Under the pieces are notes generated by a model. The model saw only the letters and a list, made by a program, of their open reading frames with translations, was not told where the DNA came from and did no database searches. A program made the position numbers and the translations under genes. A stretch of 64,000 nt of DNA from Gracilariopsis chorda (Eukaryota; Rhodophyta; Florideophyceae; Gracilariales; Gracilariaceae): positions 1 through 64,000 of the forward strand of contig NBIV01000291.1 of assembly GCA_003194525.1 (NCBI GenBank), given 5' to 3'. Of the stretch, positions 1-10,380 are shown one piece after another. Numbering within the stretch: position 1 is the stretch's first letter; each line of letters starts with the position of its first letter.

Positions 1-3000
1 ATCCCGAACTTTTCGGATACTGCAGCGCCCCTGAACGCGTTGTTGCGAAAGGGGAACCCCCAAAACTGGGAACATTTACGCCCGAGCAATCGGAAGCCTT
101 TAACTCCTTGAAGGAGGCTGTCACATCAGCACCAATCCTACATCTCCCAAAACTTGGGTTGCCATACTCCGTAGATACGGACTCGAGCGACTACCAAGTC
201 GGGTGTGCTCTTTTTCAAACCACCCCCGAGGGGGAACGACACCCAATTGGTTATTGGTCGCGCTCGCTCAATGTCCATGAGCGGAACTACTCCGTATCGG
301 AGAAAGAGTGCCTCGCCGTCGTATGGGCGATGACCACTCTGCGCCCCTACCTTATGGGAGTCCATTTCACCGTGTACACGGATCATTCCTCACTGAGGTG
401 GTTAATGAATATCTCCGACCCGTCGGGACGCCTCATGCGCTGGAGACTCCGCCTCGCGGAATATGACTTCCAAGTCATTTATAAAAAGGGCGCGCAGAAC
501 ACCAAGCCGACGCTCTGTCGCGTTTACCCACAAGTGGGAGGCACTCCCAACGGAGGATGATGAAGTCCCATGTTTCATGGCAATGGACCCGGATGATCCG
601 GAATGTGCCGTCGAGGCTGAGCCAGAAAACTGGGACGAAAGATGCTGACTTCGACTACCTACTCGCATCGCGAGATGATTCTGAGAAACCCATACCGGGA
701 AATTATGTACCGGTTGAGACCGAGGAAATGATCCGAGAACAATTCGGGGACCCCTTCTGTACAAGGATACGTGCACGCCTCAACGGCGGAGAAGAACCTC
801 CCCTTCGGGGTGAACGACATTGGTTACCCTCGTGAGGACCGTCGAGGCTACCCCACAAGTTGTGGTACCGCACACGCTACAGAAGCGGATATTGCACCTT
901 TCGCATTACCCGAAACTCGGGGACACTCCGGTGGGAGGAAGCTTTATCTAACCCTTCGCAGGGATTTCTACTGGCCCGCCATGGCGGTTGATTGCTACGC
1001 TACGGTGCGGTTTTGCACGCAATGCGCGAAGAACCGGGTCAAACTCCGGAAGCACTCCAAACGGATGAAGCTATTCCCCGCCAGGGCGCCGCTCGAGTTT
1101 GTCGCAATTGACATTCTCGGACCATTGCTCTCTACCAGGAGAGGCAACAAGTTCCTACTCGTTATTACGGACAGGTTCTCGAAATTAGTTTCGGACAGTC
1201 CCTCTAAAGAGGATTACCGCCTACACGGTCGCTCATGCCTTTGTGCGGCATTGGGTGTTTGCCTACGGACCTCCTTTGGAGCTACTTTCCGACAACGGGA
1301 AACAGTTCGCAATCGCGATTTTTCCAGGACGTCTGTCGGATACTGGACGTGAAGAATCTCTTCACGACCACGTATCATCCCCAGTCTAATGGGCAGGTCG
1401 AGCGTTTCAACCGGACAATGCTCGCAGCTCTCCGTGCTTACACGGCTGACCACCCCAAGACTTGGGATATCTACACGGATGCCGTGACCTTTGCGTACAA
1501 TACGCAGGTACACCGGACTACCGGAATATCCCCTTTCGAGTTGGTCCTTTCACGGACACCCCCGCCAATGGCGTTGGAATCCCAACCTACGTTGGACGCG
1601 TTCCCTTCTGTGAAGGATTACCGCCAGAAGTGGAAAGCATGGCTGACCAAGCTGGTACCCGCAGCGCGGAAGGCGATGGACCACGCCCAAGCCGCCTACA
1701 AACGGAATTTCGATGCTCGCTTGCGAGGAGGCAAACCGGAACAGATCAACTCCGGGGACTTCGTATTCGTCCGCAAGGAGTACTACAACCCTGAAAGGGA
1801 GAAGCACCATAAGCTCTCGCCTGTGGCGGATGGTCCTTTCAAGGTTATCTCCGTCACGACGGACACAGTGGTTGTGGAAATGGGTGACGCGCATGAGCGG
1901 TTATCTCGCGATCGCATCGTGCTAGCTCCGCCACCCTCGACTGAGGCTGCACCAGCTACGCTGGACCCTACGCTGGAATATGGCTCTGCATCCGATACAT
2001 CGGTGGTGAGACGGCCTACCGTGCTACCACACCCCTCCCGGGGACTCTCAGACCTACCGACCCTGTCGGACTCACCGGCTCAGCCGGGTAATTCGGGCCT
2101 CTCTGTGCCCGCCCCCTATGGCGCGAATCTACACCCGCCAGGCGGGGCATGTTATCCCTTATCCCGCCGCTCCGTCTCAGGAGGGGGAGGAGAACACTCG
2201 TTTTCGAGGAATGAGATCGCCGTCGCAACGGGAAACACGCCGTACCATACGGACAACTGACCGCGGAGCACGGAGTATCTCACGCGATACTAATCCCCCG
2301 TCCTCGGGCAGCGCTGTGCAACAGGAACCAGACGCGCAGGTCCCGCAAAGGCGGCAAATACACCGTGTTACACGGGAAGCTGAAACGCAGCTACCGCACA
2401 CCCCTGTCAGGGAAGGATCCCCGATACGGGAGTACGGCGACAATCGCCCTCAACCCCCTGAGCAGGGAGATGCCTCAAAGCCGCCATTGGCGGAAGTCCC
2501 CGCGGAAGCGGTTCAATCAGGTCGCTCAGACCCGCGCCCCGCGGAGAAGAGGCGCCCAGATACACCAGCGCCGCTGGGAAATACCCACACCCCTATCGGG
2601 GAAAAGGGTAGCCAAGCCGCATCCGAAGCTTCAGGCCCTGGCGCGCAGCGCTCGGAAACGCTCCCCGTCGCAGACGGAATCGAAGCCCCCGTTCCGGGGA
2701 ATAATTTGCGCCAACTACCGCAACGCTGCAGCGAAGAACCGAGGAACTCGGGAAAAACGCGCGCCATCGCACGCTCGAAACCGGTCGTACCGGACGCTGC
2801 TCCTCCTCATGGAGACGGTGCACCGCACTTAGCGGCCAGGCCCCTGAAAAGGGTGTCATCGGCACCTGCCCGGCACCCCCCAAAGGGGAATTTTGACCAA
2901 AATACCGGTGTACCGGAGTTAGCCTTAGGCAACCCCCCAGTAGCCGGGGACACCACGGCGCCGCCGGAACGTACGGTGCAGAGCTCCCGTGCGCCTGGCA

Positions 3001-3602
3001 GGGAGGCGGTTTGCCATCCAACCACCGTGCCGCACGGGACCCCCCAGGGGATCGTGGAAACGCCGATTCCGCAGGAGCGGTCATCTTCCCGCAAACTCGC
3101 GGTTCGTGAGTTCAACCGCGAATGCGGAGTTCAAGTCCCCCGCCGGTTGGCGGTTCGCCTGGCCTACCGTGAAGACGGGAACAACGACACCCCAATGGGG
3201 AATGACTTGCCGGGGAAAACCGTGACACCACATACCCTCTTGAGGGATATTTTCCCGCATGAGCAGCGGCCACTAGGACAGCGCACGGCAACGTCGGAGT
3301 TATCGCCGAACACCCTGCTAAGGGACATTATACCGCACCGCGGACAACCCTCGCAAGGGAGTAAAACCACCACCCGGCACGGCCGGCAGGTCTACGAACG
3401 AGAGTTCGTAGTAGACCGACTTGTCGGACACACCTGGGACCAGGATGGTATTCTACAATACCGCGTCCGCTGGTACGGGTACGACCCCAGTGGGGATACG
3501 TGGGAGCCAATTGAACACCTCCCACGGTCGCAGATCGTGCGATACCACCGTCAAACGGGAACTGCAGCCCCAGCCACGCTGGTTAATGCCCAAGTTGGGT
3601 AA
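1..3602 (+). pseudogene. A1 pol remnant: RT end, RNase H, integrase, linker, chromodomain
   Basis: Domains in order: end of RT, RNase H at about 110-510 (DTDSSDYQVG, then YTDHSSLRWL), integrase zinc-binding region near 870-1060, integrase core with the DDE positions in FVAIDILG, LLSDNG and NGQVERFNRT at about 1085-1410, a GPY/F-type motif (VADGPFKVI) near 1830, a Pro/Arg-rich linker at about 1930-3390 and a chromodomain at about 3396-3555 (YRVRWYGYD, TWEPIEHL). Comparison with copy A2 shows one-base losses at a C run near 55-61 and near 500, disorder around 830-900, and a shift near 2110 where the linker changes frame. Function before decay: reverse transcription and chromatin-directed integration. 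The chromodomain identifies the chromovirus branch. Confidence 0.92.
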
Positions 3603-3795
3603 CGTTGCCGCGCGAGCGGAGGGCAATGAGAAAGGATAGCAAGGGAAAGTCCGTCTAAGACGGGGAATGCTAATTGGAAATCACCGTTCTAAACGGGAAA
3701 GTTTATTCAGGGGAGCAGCTAGCTCCTCACGATACTACACTACACTAACTGGCATAGCCAGGGAAAGAATACCAGGAAAACTGGACAAAAGGAGC

Positions 3796-5643
3796 TCACT
3801 CTTCGCCGTTGCCCGGGGCGTAACCCCCAGCAAGGCGGTAGGCCAACGCGTCCGCCATGGTGGTGACATCCCCCGATACCTCGGCAGCGCTAAGACCGGC
3901 ACCCCGGAGAAAACGCGCGATGATCTCGTTTTCATTCGCCGTTACCCCGCTGGGGATAGAAGGTCCGGCACTCGCCGCCGAAGGGTCAGCAGCCGGCTCG
4001 GCGCGGAGGTACCCCCTCTGGGGAAGCTTCCGCGCTAGCGCCGGTGTCCTCTACGTCCATCTCCCCGGGCTCTTCCGGATCGTTATCGACCATTGGGTCA
4101 TCCCCGCCGTATGCGCGGTAGTAATCGTCAGAATCGACGTACCCCACCGGGTGGTCTTCCGGCACATGCCGGGGCGCATCGCGAAGTTCGCGCGCCTCCT
4201 CGGAGGAAATTTCCCGGAACTCCCAGGGGTCGAAGTAGATAAAATCACCCGCAAGGGCGGTGTTTCTACCCAGTCCCGGGCCACCGGTGTTACCGCTGCC
4301 GCCATCCAGACGACCGCTTTGCTCCAGCGGGACCTCACTCCAGCTAACGCTGTCGATGTACCCAAGTAATTGGAGGACCTCTTCATTGTTGGCCTGGCCC
4401 CCAAGGGGGATGCGAAGATCCAGGTTTCGGATCGCTGCCCGCACGCGCGGTTGAAGGAACCAGAGACGATACTGGTCGTACGCCTCGTTGAGGATATAAG
4501 CCGCATTGCGGGCCGCCCACTCCGTAACCACTACGGACCACAACCCCGACCGGGGATCCTGCATGAGCAGCGAACCGAGGTACGTAAGTACCGGCGGAAG
4601 TTCTACGTAGCACCCCCGGCAGGCTTCATGGAAGCGCCACCACTCGGGGAGTGCTACATACCGACCTAGTCGGTGAGGCGGCGCAATCCGCTCTATCTCC
4701 ACGTTCTGATACGGGATAAAGTACCCGAATCGGGATCGCCAACGCCGCTCGTAGCGGATGAAGTTTTGGAGAAAGTTGGACCGGTATTGCCGGGAAGGTA
4801 CCTGAACTCCGCCCGAATAATCGGTCGCTCCCAGCAAAGGGCCTCTTGCCGCGCTGCGGGGAAATTCCTCCAAGCGAGGGTCTCGAGGCGGAACAGGTTC
4901 TCGCCGTACCCAATCTCCCCGCGAGTGCGGAAGTAGCTAATGTCGAAGCCAAACTCCGGTGGGACCGGTACATCGAACGGAGCCCGGCTCTGCCGTTGGT
5001 ACGCCATGCGCGTCAGCGCGGTCTGCGCCGCAGCGACGGTCTCGCCCGAATTCCTTCGGAGGTGGTGACGCGGAATCGCGATCCGGTGACGCCAATCCCA
5101 CGATGTGGTAACTGCTCTGGGCAGATCCCCCGGAAGGGTGTCTGAGCCATCCGCATAAGCGGTGACCAATCCCTCATTGAGGACGGCGACCGGGTGAAAC
5201 CACGGGGCAAGGCGCAGGCGCGACGCGTGATTCCGATTCATCGGGTTGAGCCCCACCAGGATGTTGTAGGTTGGCCAGTTGGACACCGGAGCGGTTCCGG
5301 AGGATCCCACCGAAGGTGGTAATGCGAAGGGATGGTTGGCTTCAGCAGCCATATTTCCCGGTTGTACCGGAGGTTGATCGCCCTGAGGCAGGGGAGCTGA
5401 CCGGAAACCGGTGGTGTATCGCCCGAGAGACCTCGGAGGTTGGCTGTTGTTGGTGATGTTGTTGTCGTTGTTCAATTCTCCCTCTTCGAGGGTGGTCATT
5501 GTTGTTTGTCGGAGTGCGCTCGGTGACGAGGAAGTGCTGATGCGAGGTGAGGAAATGACAGCTGCAGTAGCAGGAAGTGTTGACTCTGGTGCAGAGGGAT
5601 TTACCGGAGAACCGGAGACGGCGCACGCGCTTTTATCACCCAT
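3796..5643 (-). pseudogene. A1 antisense ORF, decayed copy of the A2 antisense protein
   Basis: On the strand opposite pol, this region encodes a protein closely matching the intact 595-residue antisense ORF of A2. It has the same ATG context (MGDKSAC) next to the polypurine tract. The reading frame is good from 5643 to about 4800, shifts there, continues in a second frame to about 4000 (conserved block YFIPYQNVEIERIAPPH and the acidic DSDDYYRAYGGDD region), and shifts again before the shared C-terminus (NENEIIARFLRGAG; stop at 3796). Compared with A2 it has an extra Ser/Thr-rich stretch near residue 25-50. No known family is recognised. Conservation of the amino-acid sequence between two diverged copies suggests it was a real protein. 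Confidence 0.85.
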
Positions 5644-5687
5644 TTTCGTCTGGGAATCCTCCGCGTCCGCGGTCGTTTTCCCGTCTT

Positions 5688-5700
5688 AGGGGGGGGGATA
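5688..5700 (+). other. Polypurine tract of A1
   Basis: An A followed by a run of G and then ATA lies immediately before the TG that opens the LTR at 5701. This is the expected plus-strand priming site of an LTR retrotransposon. The same tract precedes the 3' LTR of A2. Confidence 0.85.
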
Positions 5701-6507
5701 TGAAGTGCAACGCCCTCAGGGAGGGATTCTTGGTACTTGATTGTTTTCCCGATATTATCGGTTGTGTAGTGTGTATATGAACTACGCCCCACAATGGTGG
5801 GTATGGACACGTGGGACACGGTTTTGGGTCAATTGGCGGTTGGCCACAGTAGTGGATGTTGCCACGGAATGTGGAGTATTTTAGTTAATTTTATTTATTA
5901 TTTTCACACCCATTTCTGGGAAGCTAGTACTTAGTGCGACGGCGCACTGCCGTCGCACCAGTAAACCTTCCCCAACAAGGGACCCCAACCTGGGGAATTG
6001 GCTCTGAGCTTTACCGCCTCCGCGTGTTCTCAACTCCTCCTTGGAGGGAAGCACCGTAGTGTACGGAAGTTCACCCCCCTTGCACATCTAAAGGAGACCC
6101 ATCATTGGGAGTACTAATTGTTCCAATCATAGTGGTGTTTCGCCCTGTATAGGGAGTCCTGTCCACGGGCATCGCCGTATCTACTCGTCGCTCTCGCGAC
6201 CCACTCGTCCTTCCTCTTTCCCCTTTTTAGGGTAGCACCTCCCGCTATCCGCGGCCCTCGTGTGCGCATCCGCTCACACACCCCCACTTACGTGGAAACA
6301 TACCTCTACTGAGGATCACACCCCGCTCACGCGGATACCGATTCTTCGCCTTCACCTCCCTGCGCGAGTCGCGACAGGTGTCCCTGGTCTTACAAACCGG
6401 CTTCGCCGTGACACCTCTGGGAGGGCTCTACCCAACTGGGTTCACCTCGTGAGAGGAAGATCCCGGACGTCTTTCGGTGTTTTTCCCCTTTGGGGCATTG
6501 CACCACA
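5701..6507 (+). repeat. 3' LTR of A1 (807 bp)
   Basis: Begins TGAAGTGCAACG and ends CATTGCACCACA, so the ends form the inverted repeat usual for LTRs. It is alignable over its whole length with the A2 LTRs at 7273-8098 and 17838-18664. Short ORFs seen inside are LTR sequence, not genes. Many 4-5 bp perfect inverted repeats occur, for example CCTCTGGGAGG at 6414-6424. Confidence 0.93.
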
Positions 6508-7272
6508 AATTCTTTTTCTGGAAGGTCCAAAAGCAATGTTTTGCTTCCTTTGTGAGGTTTTAACGACATTTGTTCTTATAGATAACGTACAAACCGTGGT
6601 TTCAAATCTAAGGACTGTTAAATGCCCTAACACACTTTGTTCTACGATTAATATGGTATATGAAGTTTTAAGAAAAGATTTACACTTTTGTTTTATAGAA
6701 AATTTTAAATCTGACTTCATATGAGAACAATGTCAAGTAGACAATAGCAACCAGTTGTGTCTATTCTCTTTTTGCTGTCCTGATCGGTGGCAGTTAGACA
6801 GAGTAGAGCCACGAAAGCAACATTTCTCTTGATAATTCCTAAAGTGATGATGTAACACGTATTGAATCCAAATGTTACTGAAGCGGCTCAATCAACGAAG
6901 CAGATCTCTCCCAACCAGATGCAGGAGTTGAATCTAGTTTAAGAATTTGTATAGCTAGGAAGAGCGCCTGGTTGGCCTTTCAAACAAAGGCACCGGAACC
7001 GCCAATCCGAGCTAGAAGTTCGCCACGTCTTGGCTTGCAACTACCCCAAAAGCCAATAAGACTTTGGGGACTGATATTTCTACTTTTCCTGTAAGTAATG
7101 CTATTGCTTACACCAAATTACTGCTTCTTTTAGTAAACATTGGATTTATACCACATATCCTAGATTTGCTGCACTAAGTGAACCCAAAGAAAATAAAACT
7201 TCAATTTATCACTTTTTAATGTAGCAAAGTACATTCACTTCACATCATTGCTTCACTTCCAAAAATGCCACC
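6508..7272. other. Spacer between elements A1 and A2, nothing recognised
   Basis: AT-rich 765-bp stretch between the A1 LTR and the A2 5' LTR. It lacks the dense short inverted repeats of the flanking elements, which supports the LTR boundaries. A short open frame at about 6540-6720 resembles no protein I know. Confidence 0.6.
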
Positions 7273-8098
7273 TGTAGTGCAACGCCCTCAGGGAGGGATT
7301 CTTGGTACTTGATTGTTTTCCAGATATTATGGGTTGTGTGGTGTGTATATGAGCTACGCTGCACAATGGTGGGTATGGACACGTGGGACACGGTTTTGGG
7401 TCAATGGGCGGTTGGCCACAGTAGTGGATGTTGCCACAAAATGTGGAGTATTTTAGTTGATTTTATTAATTATTTTCACACCCATTTCTGGGAAGCTAGT
7501 ACTTAGTGCGACGGCTCACTGCTGTCGCACCAGTACACCTTCCCCAACAAGGGAACCCAACCAGGGGAATTGGCTCTAGTTGTTACCGCTTGCGGGCGTG
7601 CTCTAGTCCTCCTTGGAGGGAAACGCCGTGAACCACGGGACATCTAACCCCCTTGCACATCTAAAGGGACCCATCACTGGGAGTCATATTATTCCAATTG
7701 CATTGGTGTTTCGCCCTGTATAGGGATATTGTTACCGGCATCGCCGTTCGTCCCCGTCGCTCTCGCGACTCACTTCGCCCTCTCTTCCTCCTCTTCGCCC
7801 TTCCTTTTTCCCCTTTTTAGGGTAGCACCTCCCGCTACCCGCGGCCCTCGTGTGCGCATCCGCTCACACACCCCCACTTACGTGGAAACCTACCTCTGGC
7901 GAGGACGCATTCCCGCTCTCGCGGATACCAATTCTTGTCCTAAACCCTCTTGCGCTAGTCGGGAAGGGTATCCTCGGTCTTACAAACCGGCTCCGCCGTG
8001 CCACCCCTAGAGGGGCTGTACCCAACTGGGTTCACCTCCACGGAGGAAAGATCCCGAACGTCTTTCGGTGTTTCTCCTTTTTGGGGCGTTGCACCACA
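7273..8098 (+). repeat. 5' LTR of A2 (826 bp)
   Basis: Starts TGTAGTGCAACG and ends CGTTGCACCACA, a 12-bp terminal inverted repeat with one mismatch. It differs from its partner at 17838-18664 at many positions, so the element is not a recent insertion or has recombined. Confidence 0.95.
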
Positions 8099-8101
8099 AA
8101 G

Positions 8102-8119
8102 TGGTCTCCCGACCTAGAA
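8102..8119 (+). other. Primer-binding site, 18 nt
   Basis: TGGTCTCCCGACCTAGAA begins 3 bp after the LTR. TGG is complementary to the CCA end of a tRNA. The same 18 nt, and no more, occur downstream of the LTR of family B at 55521-55538, which marks the exact primer length. The complementary tRNA would end in TCGGGAG, A73, CCA; I cannot assign its amino acid. Confidence 0.85.
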
Positions 8120-8203
8120 TCGGTTTTTGCTTTCCCTCTTACGGGGTTTGGTTTCATTCACCGGAAGTTCCGTGATCGTTTCCCGTCGTAACCGTATTTT
8201 CTC

Positions 8204-10378
8204 ATGTCGAGAAATCCCTCCGATGCGGAGCCAGTGGTGACGCGTAGTCGCTCCCGCGACAACGCGGACACTTCCGAAGTTCGGTTCGTACCCCGTATCC
8301 CTATACGGACAAGTTCCAGCCGTGCTGGCGCCACTTCATTGCGGAATGATACCCCTGACCGGGAACCCCCGAACCTCCTTTTGCCCTCGTTATCACCCCC
8401 GCAGGGGAATGCAGCGTCGACTCCGGCTGTTGCCGCAGTGCCCCAGGCACCCCAGCCTTCTCCCGCTGCCGCGGCTTCAAGCCCCCGTGGAACGGGCGAT
8501 AACACCCCCCAGGGGACTTCCCTGGAATCCCAGGTCCGCGCTCTGTGGACCGCCCATGACACCCTTGTAAGGGAACTAAAATCTCTCCAAGAGGTGGTCT
8601 TGGCAACCCCCGTAAAGGAGGTTGCCGAGGAACTCCGTATTTTACGGTCTGACGTCAAATCCGTGTTGGAGAGTTTGGGACAACCCGCCACCTTCATCGA
8701 AGGAGTTGAAGCCCGATTTGATTGGATTGGTGCCCGCCTGGAGACGCTGGAGCAGTTCGTCCTCATGGACAAACCATCCCCGGATGATCCAGTAAACGAG
8801 GCATCGCACAACGACCAGCTTGCTGGGAAGAAGAAACGCCGTCATCGACGGAAACACAACCGAAAGTATTCGGACTCCGACTCTTCGACATCGTCGGACT
8901 CATCCCGAAACCATTCGGTTTGCTCGAGCTCCTCGGACTCCGACTTGGAGGACGAGAAGCGAGGCTACTCCTCCCGCTCGAAGCTGTCATCGGCCACTGA
9001 AGGTGTGATCCGAACCCGCCAGAAGGGGAGAAGACACCCCGGTCTCCGGGAATTGAAACCGAGAAACCCAGATTACCGGAAGCTTTTATCATACCGGTAC
9101 TACCAGCTCGAAGATTGGTCACTTGGGCGTACGCCCCGTGGTATGGGAAAGGTGCGAGAATGCATTAAGCGAATGCAGCTCTCGCTCCGCAACCAGTATT
9201 TTACTGGAGAGGACCCAGTCATGGTACTGGATTTCTTATCCCGCTTCGTAGGGGAGGCCTATATCCTCGGTATGCATGAGGGACAAGCCTATTTGGCTTT
9301 ACCGTATTTCTTACGGGGAGTGGCGGAGGACAAATACAACTCTGTCAGAGGATCTTCTCATGCCTCCGAGGGAGGGGTTACTTGCTGGCCGGAGGCTGTG
9401 CAGTATCTTCTGCGCTCCTACGCCACAAACGCCACTATTCAGCAGGCTATCCTCGCTTTGCGAGATACACGCCAGCGTGCTGGAGAGACCGAGACCGATT
9501 ACTCGGTGCGCCTTAACAAGGCTTTCCATAGATGTGGTAACGTATACCCCACTGGGGAGCGCAGTACCATGTTCATCGATGGTCTTGACCCGGCAATCCG
9601 GAGTTTAGTTACCCGTTATCGGGAGGACAAGCGGAGGATCACCTATCTAGAGCTGGTCCAACACGCTCGAGCGGAAGGGGATGCACTTCGTGCAAGAACT
9701 CCGAACAATCGGTCTAAATCCGCCAAGGCGTTGTTGCTAGAAAGCGAAGCTTCCTCACTCCCGCTCACTGCGGATTGGAACCCTGGACAGGGTTTTGATA
9801 GCGTGCATTTAGTGCAGGGGGATGGTGTGTCGATACCCACCAGTGATTTGCCGTCAACGACGGAGATGACCCGTGATACGGGAACGGAAGACCCCGTTTT
9901 GTACGGCGGTAACAGTCGGGTCCAACCCCAATGACTCCCGTTTTCAAACGGTCAATCCCGTTATCAACGGCCTGGATGGACTGACACCCGCCCTGCGGTT
10001 CGCTTCTCCGATACTCGGAATAATAATCCGCGTGTCGCGGTATTGGCTCTCATTTTCCACCTGTGCTATGCCCATGGCCATACCTCACCTCAGTGTATTT
10101 GTTCACTGAAGGATATGGCCAAGGTAGTGGCAAATTATGAGGCCCTCACTCCAGAGGAGAAACGTTCCGTCCTGACGGCTTCCTACCTCCGTGCTAAAAC
10201 GGACTTTTCCCATGCCCTACCACAGACCCCGCGTGCGCGGCAAGCTTCATACACCCCGATTCGGGAGATCACGCAACCATCCGTTGCAACCCCCGCTTAT
10301 GCGGATAGAAACCCCCGTCAACGGGATGAAGCACTCGTTGTCGAGGAACCCAACCCACCGCTGAAGGCGGAAAACTAA
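8204..10378 (+). pseudogene. A2 gag with one in-frame stop
   Basis: The frame runs 724 codons from ATG 8204 to TAA 10376-10378, broken only by TGA at 9932-9934. The N-terminal 130 residues are Pro/Ser-rich, followed by a helical stretch, a basic/Ser-rich segment near residues 205-245 (KKKRRHRRKHNRK) and a Ty3-type capsid region (residues about 310-500; RECIKRMQLSL, FLSRFVGEAY, YLLRSYATN). After the stop a degenerate zinc knuckle reads FHLCYAHGHTSPQC: the first Cys of CX2CX4HX4C is Phe. The homologous family B Gag has the complete knuckle. The frame overlaps the start of pol in the -1 frame, as expected for gag-pol frameshifting. The product would be the capsid/nucleocapsid protein. Confidence 0.9.
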
Positions 10379-10380
10379 CT

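Larger units (their letters stand above)
1..6507 (+). mobile_element. Ty3/gypsy chromovirus A1, 3' part (5' end outside window)
   Basis: The window opens inside the reverse transcriptase/RNase H part of a Ty3/gypsy polyprotein. It continues through RNase H, integrase, a long Pro-rich linker and a chromodomain to 3602, then an antisense ORF remnant, a polypurine tract and one LTR ending at 6507. The order is the same as in the complete copy at 7273-18664, and the two align nearly end to end over this interval. Several frameshifts show that this copy is inactive. The 5' LTR, gag and protease lie beyond the window start, so target-site duplications cannot be checked. Confidence 0.93.

Noticed and set aside
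2118..3115. Several 80-160 codon minus-strand frames opposite the A1 linker
   Set aside because: They are mirror images caused by GC-rich, inverted-repeat-rich linker DNA; none matches the A2 antisense protein or persists in frame between A1 and A2.
6260..6724. Open frames inside LTRs (also 7729-8191 and 18416-18896)
   Set aside because: They lie in LTR sequence, are repeated with the LTRs and run over LTR edges into unrelated DNA, so they are not genes.
7267..7272. Target-site duplication for A2
   Set aside because: GCCACC before the 5' LTR and GCTAGT after the 3' LTR share no 4-6 bp repeat; small boundary shifts did not help.
9932..9934. TGA followed by C in A2 gag as a programmed read-through site
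   Set aside because: The element also has seven stops in pol, a lost zinc-knuckle Cys and a damaged protease site, so simple decay explains it better.
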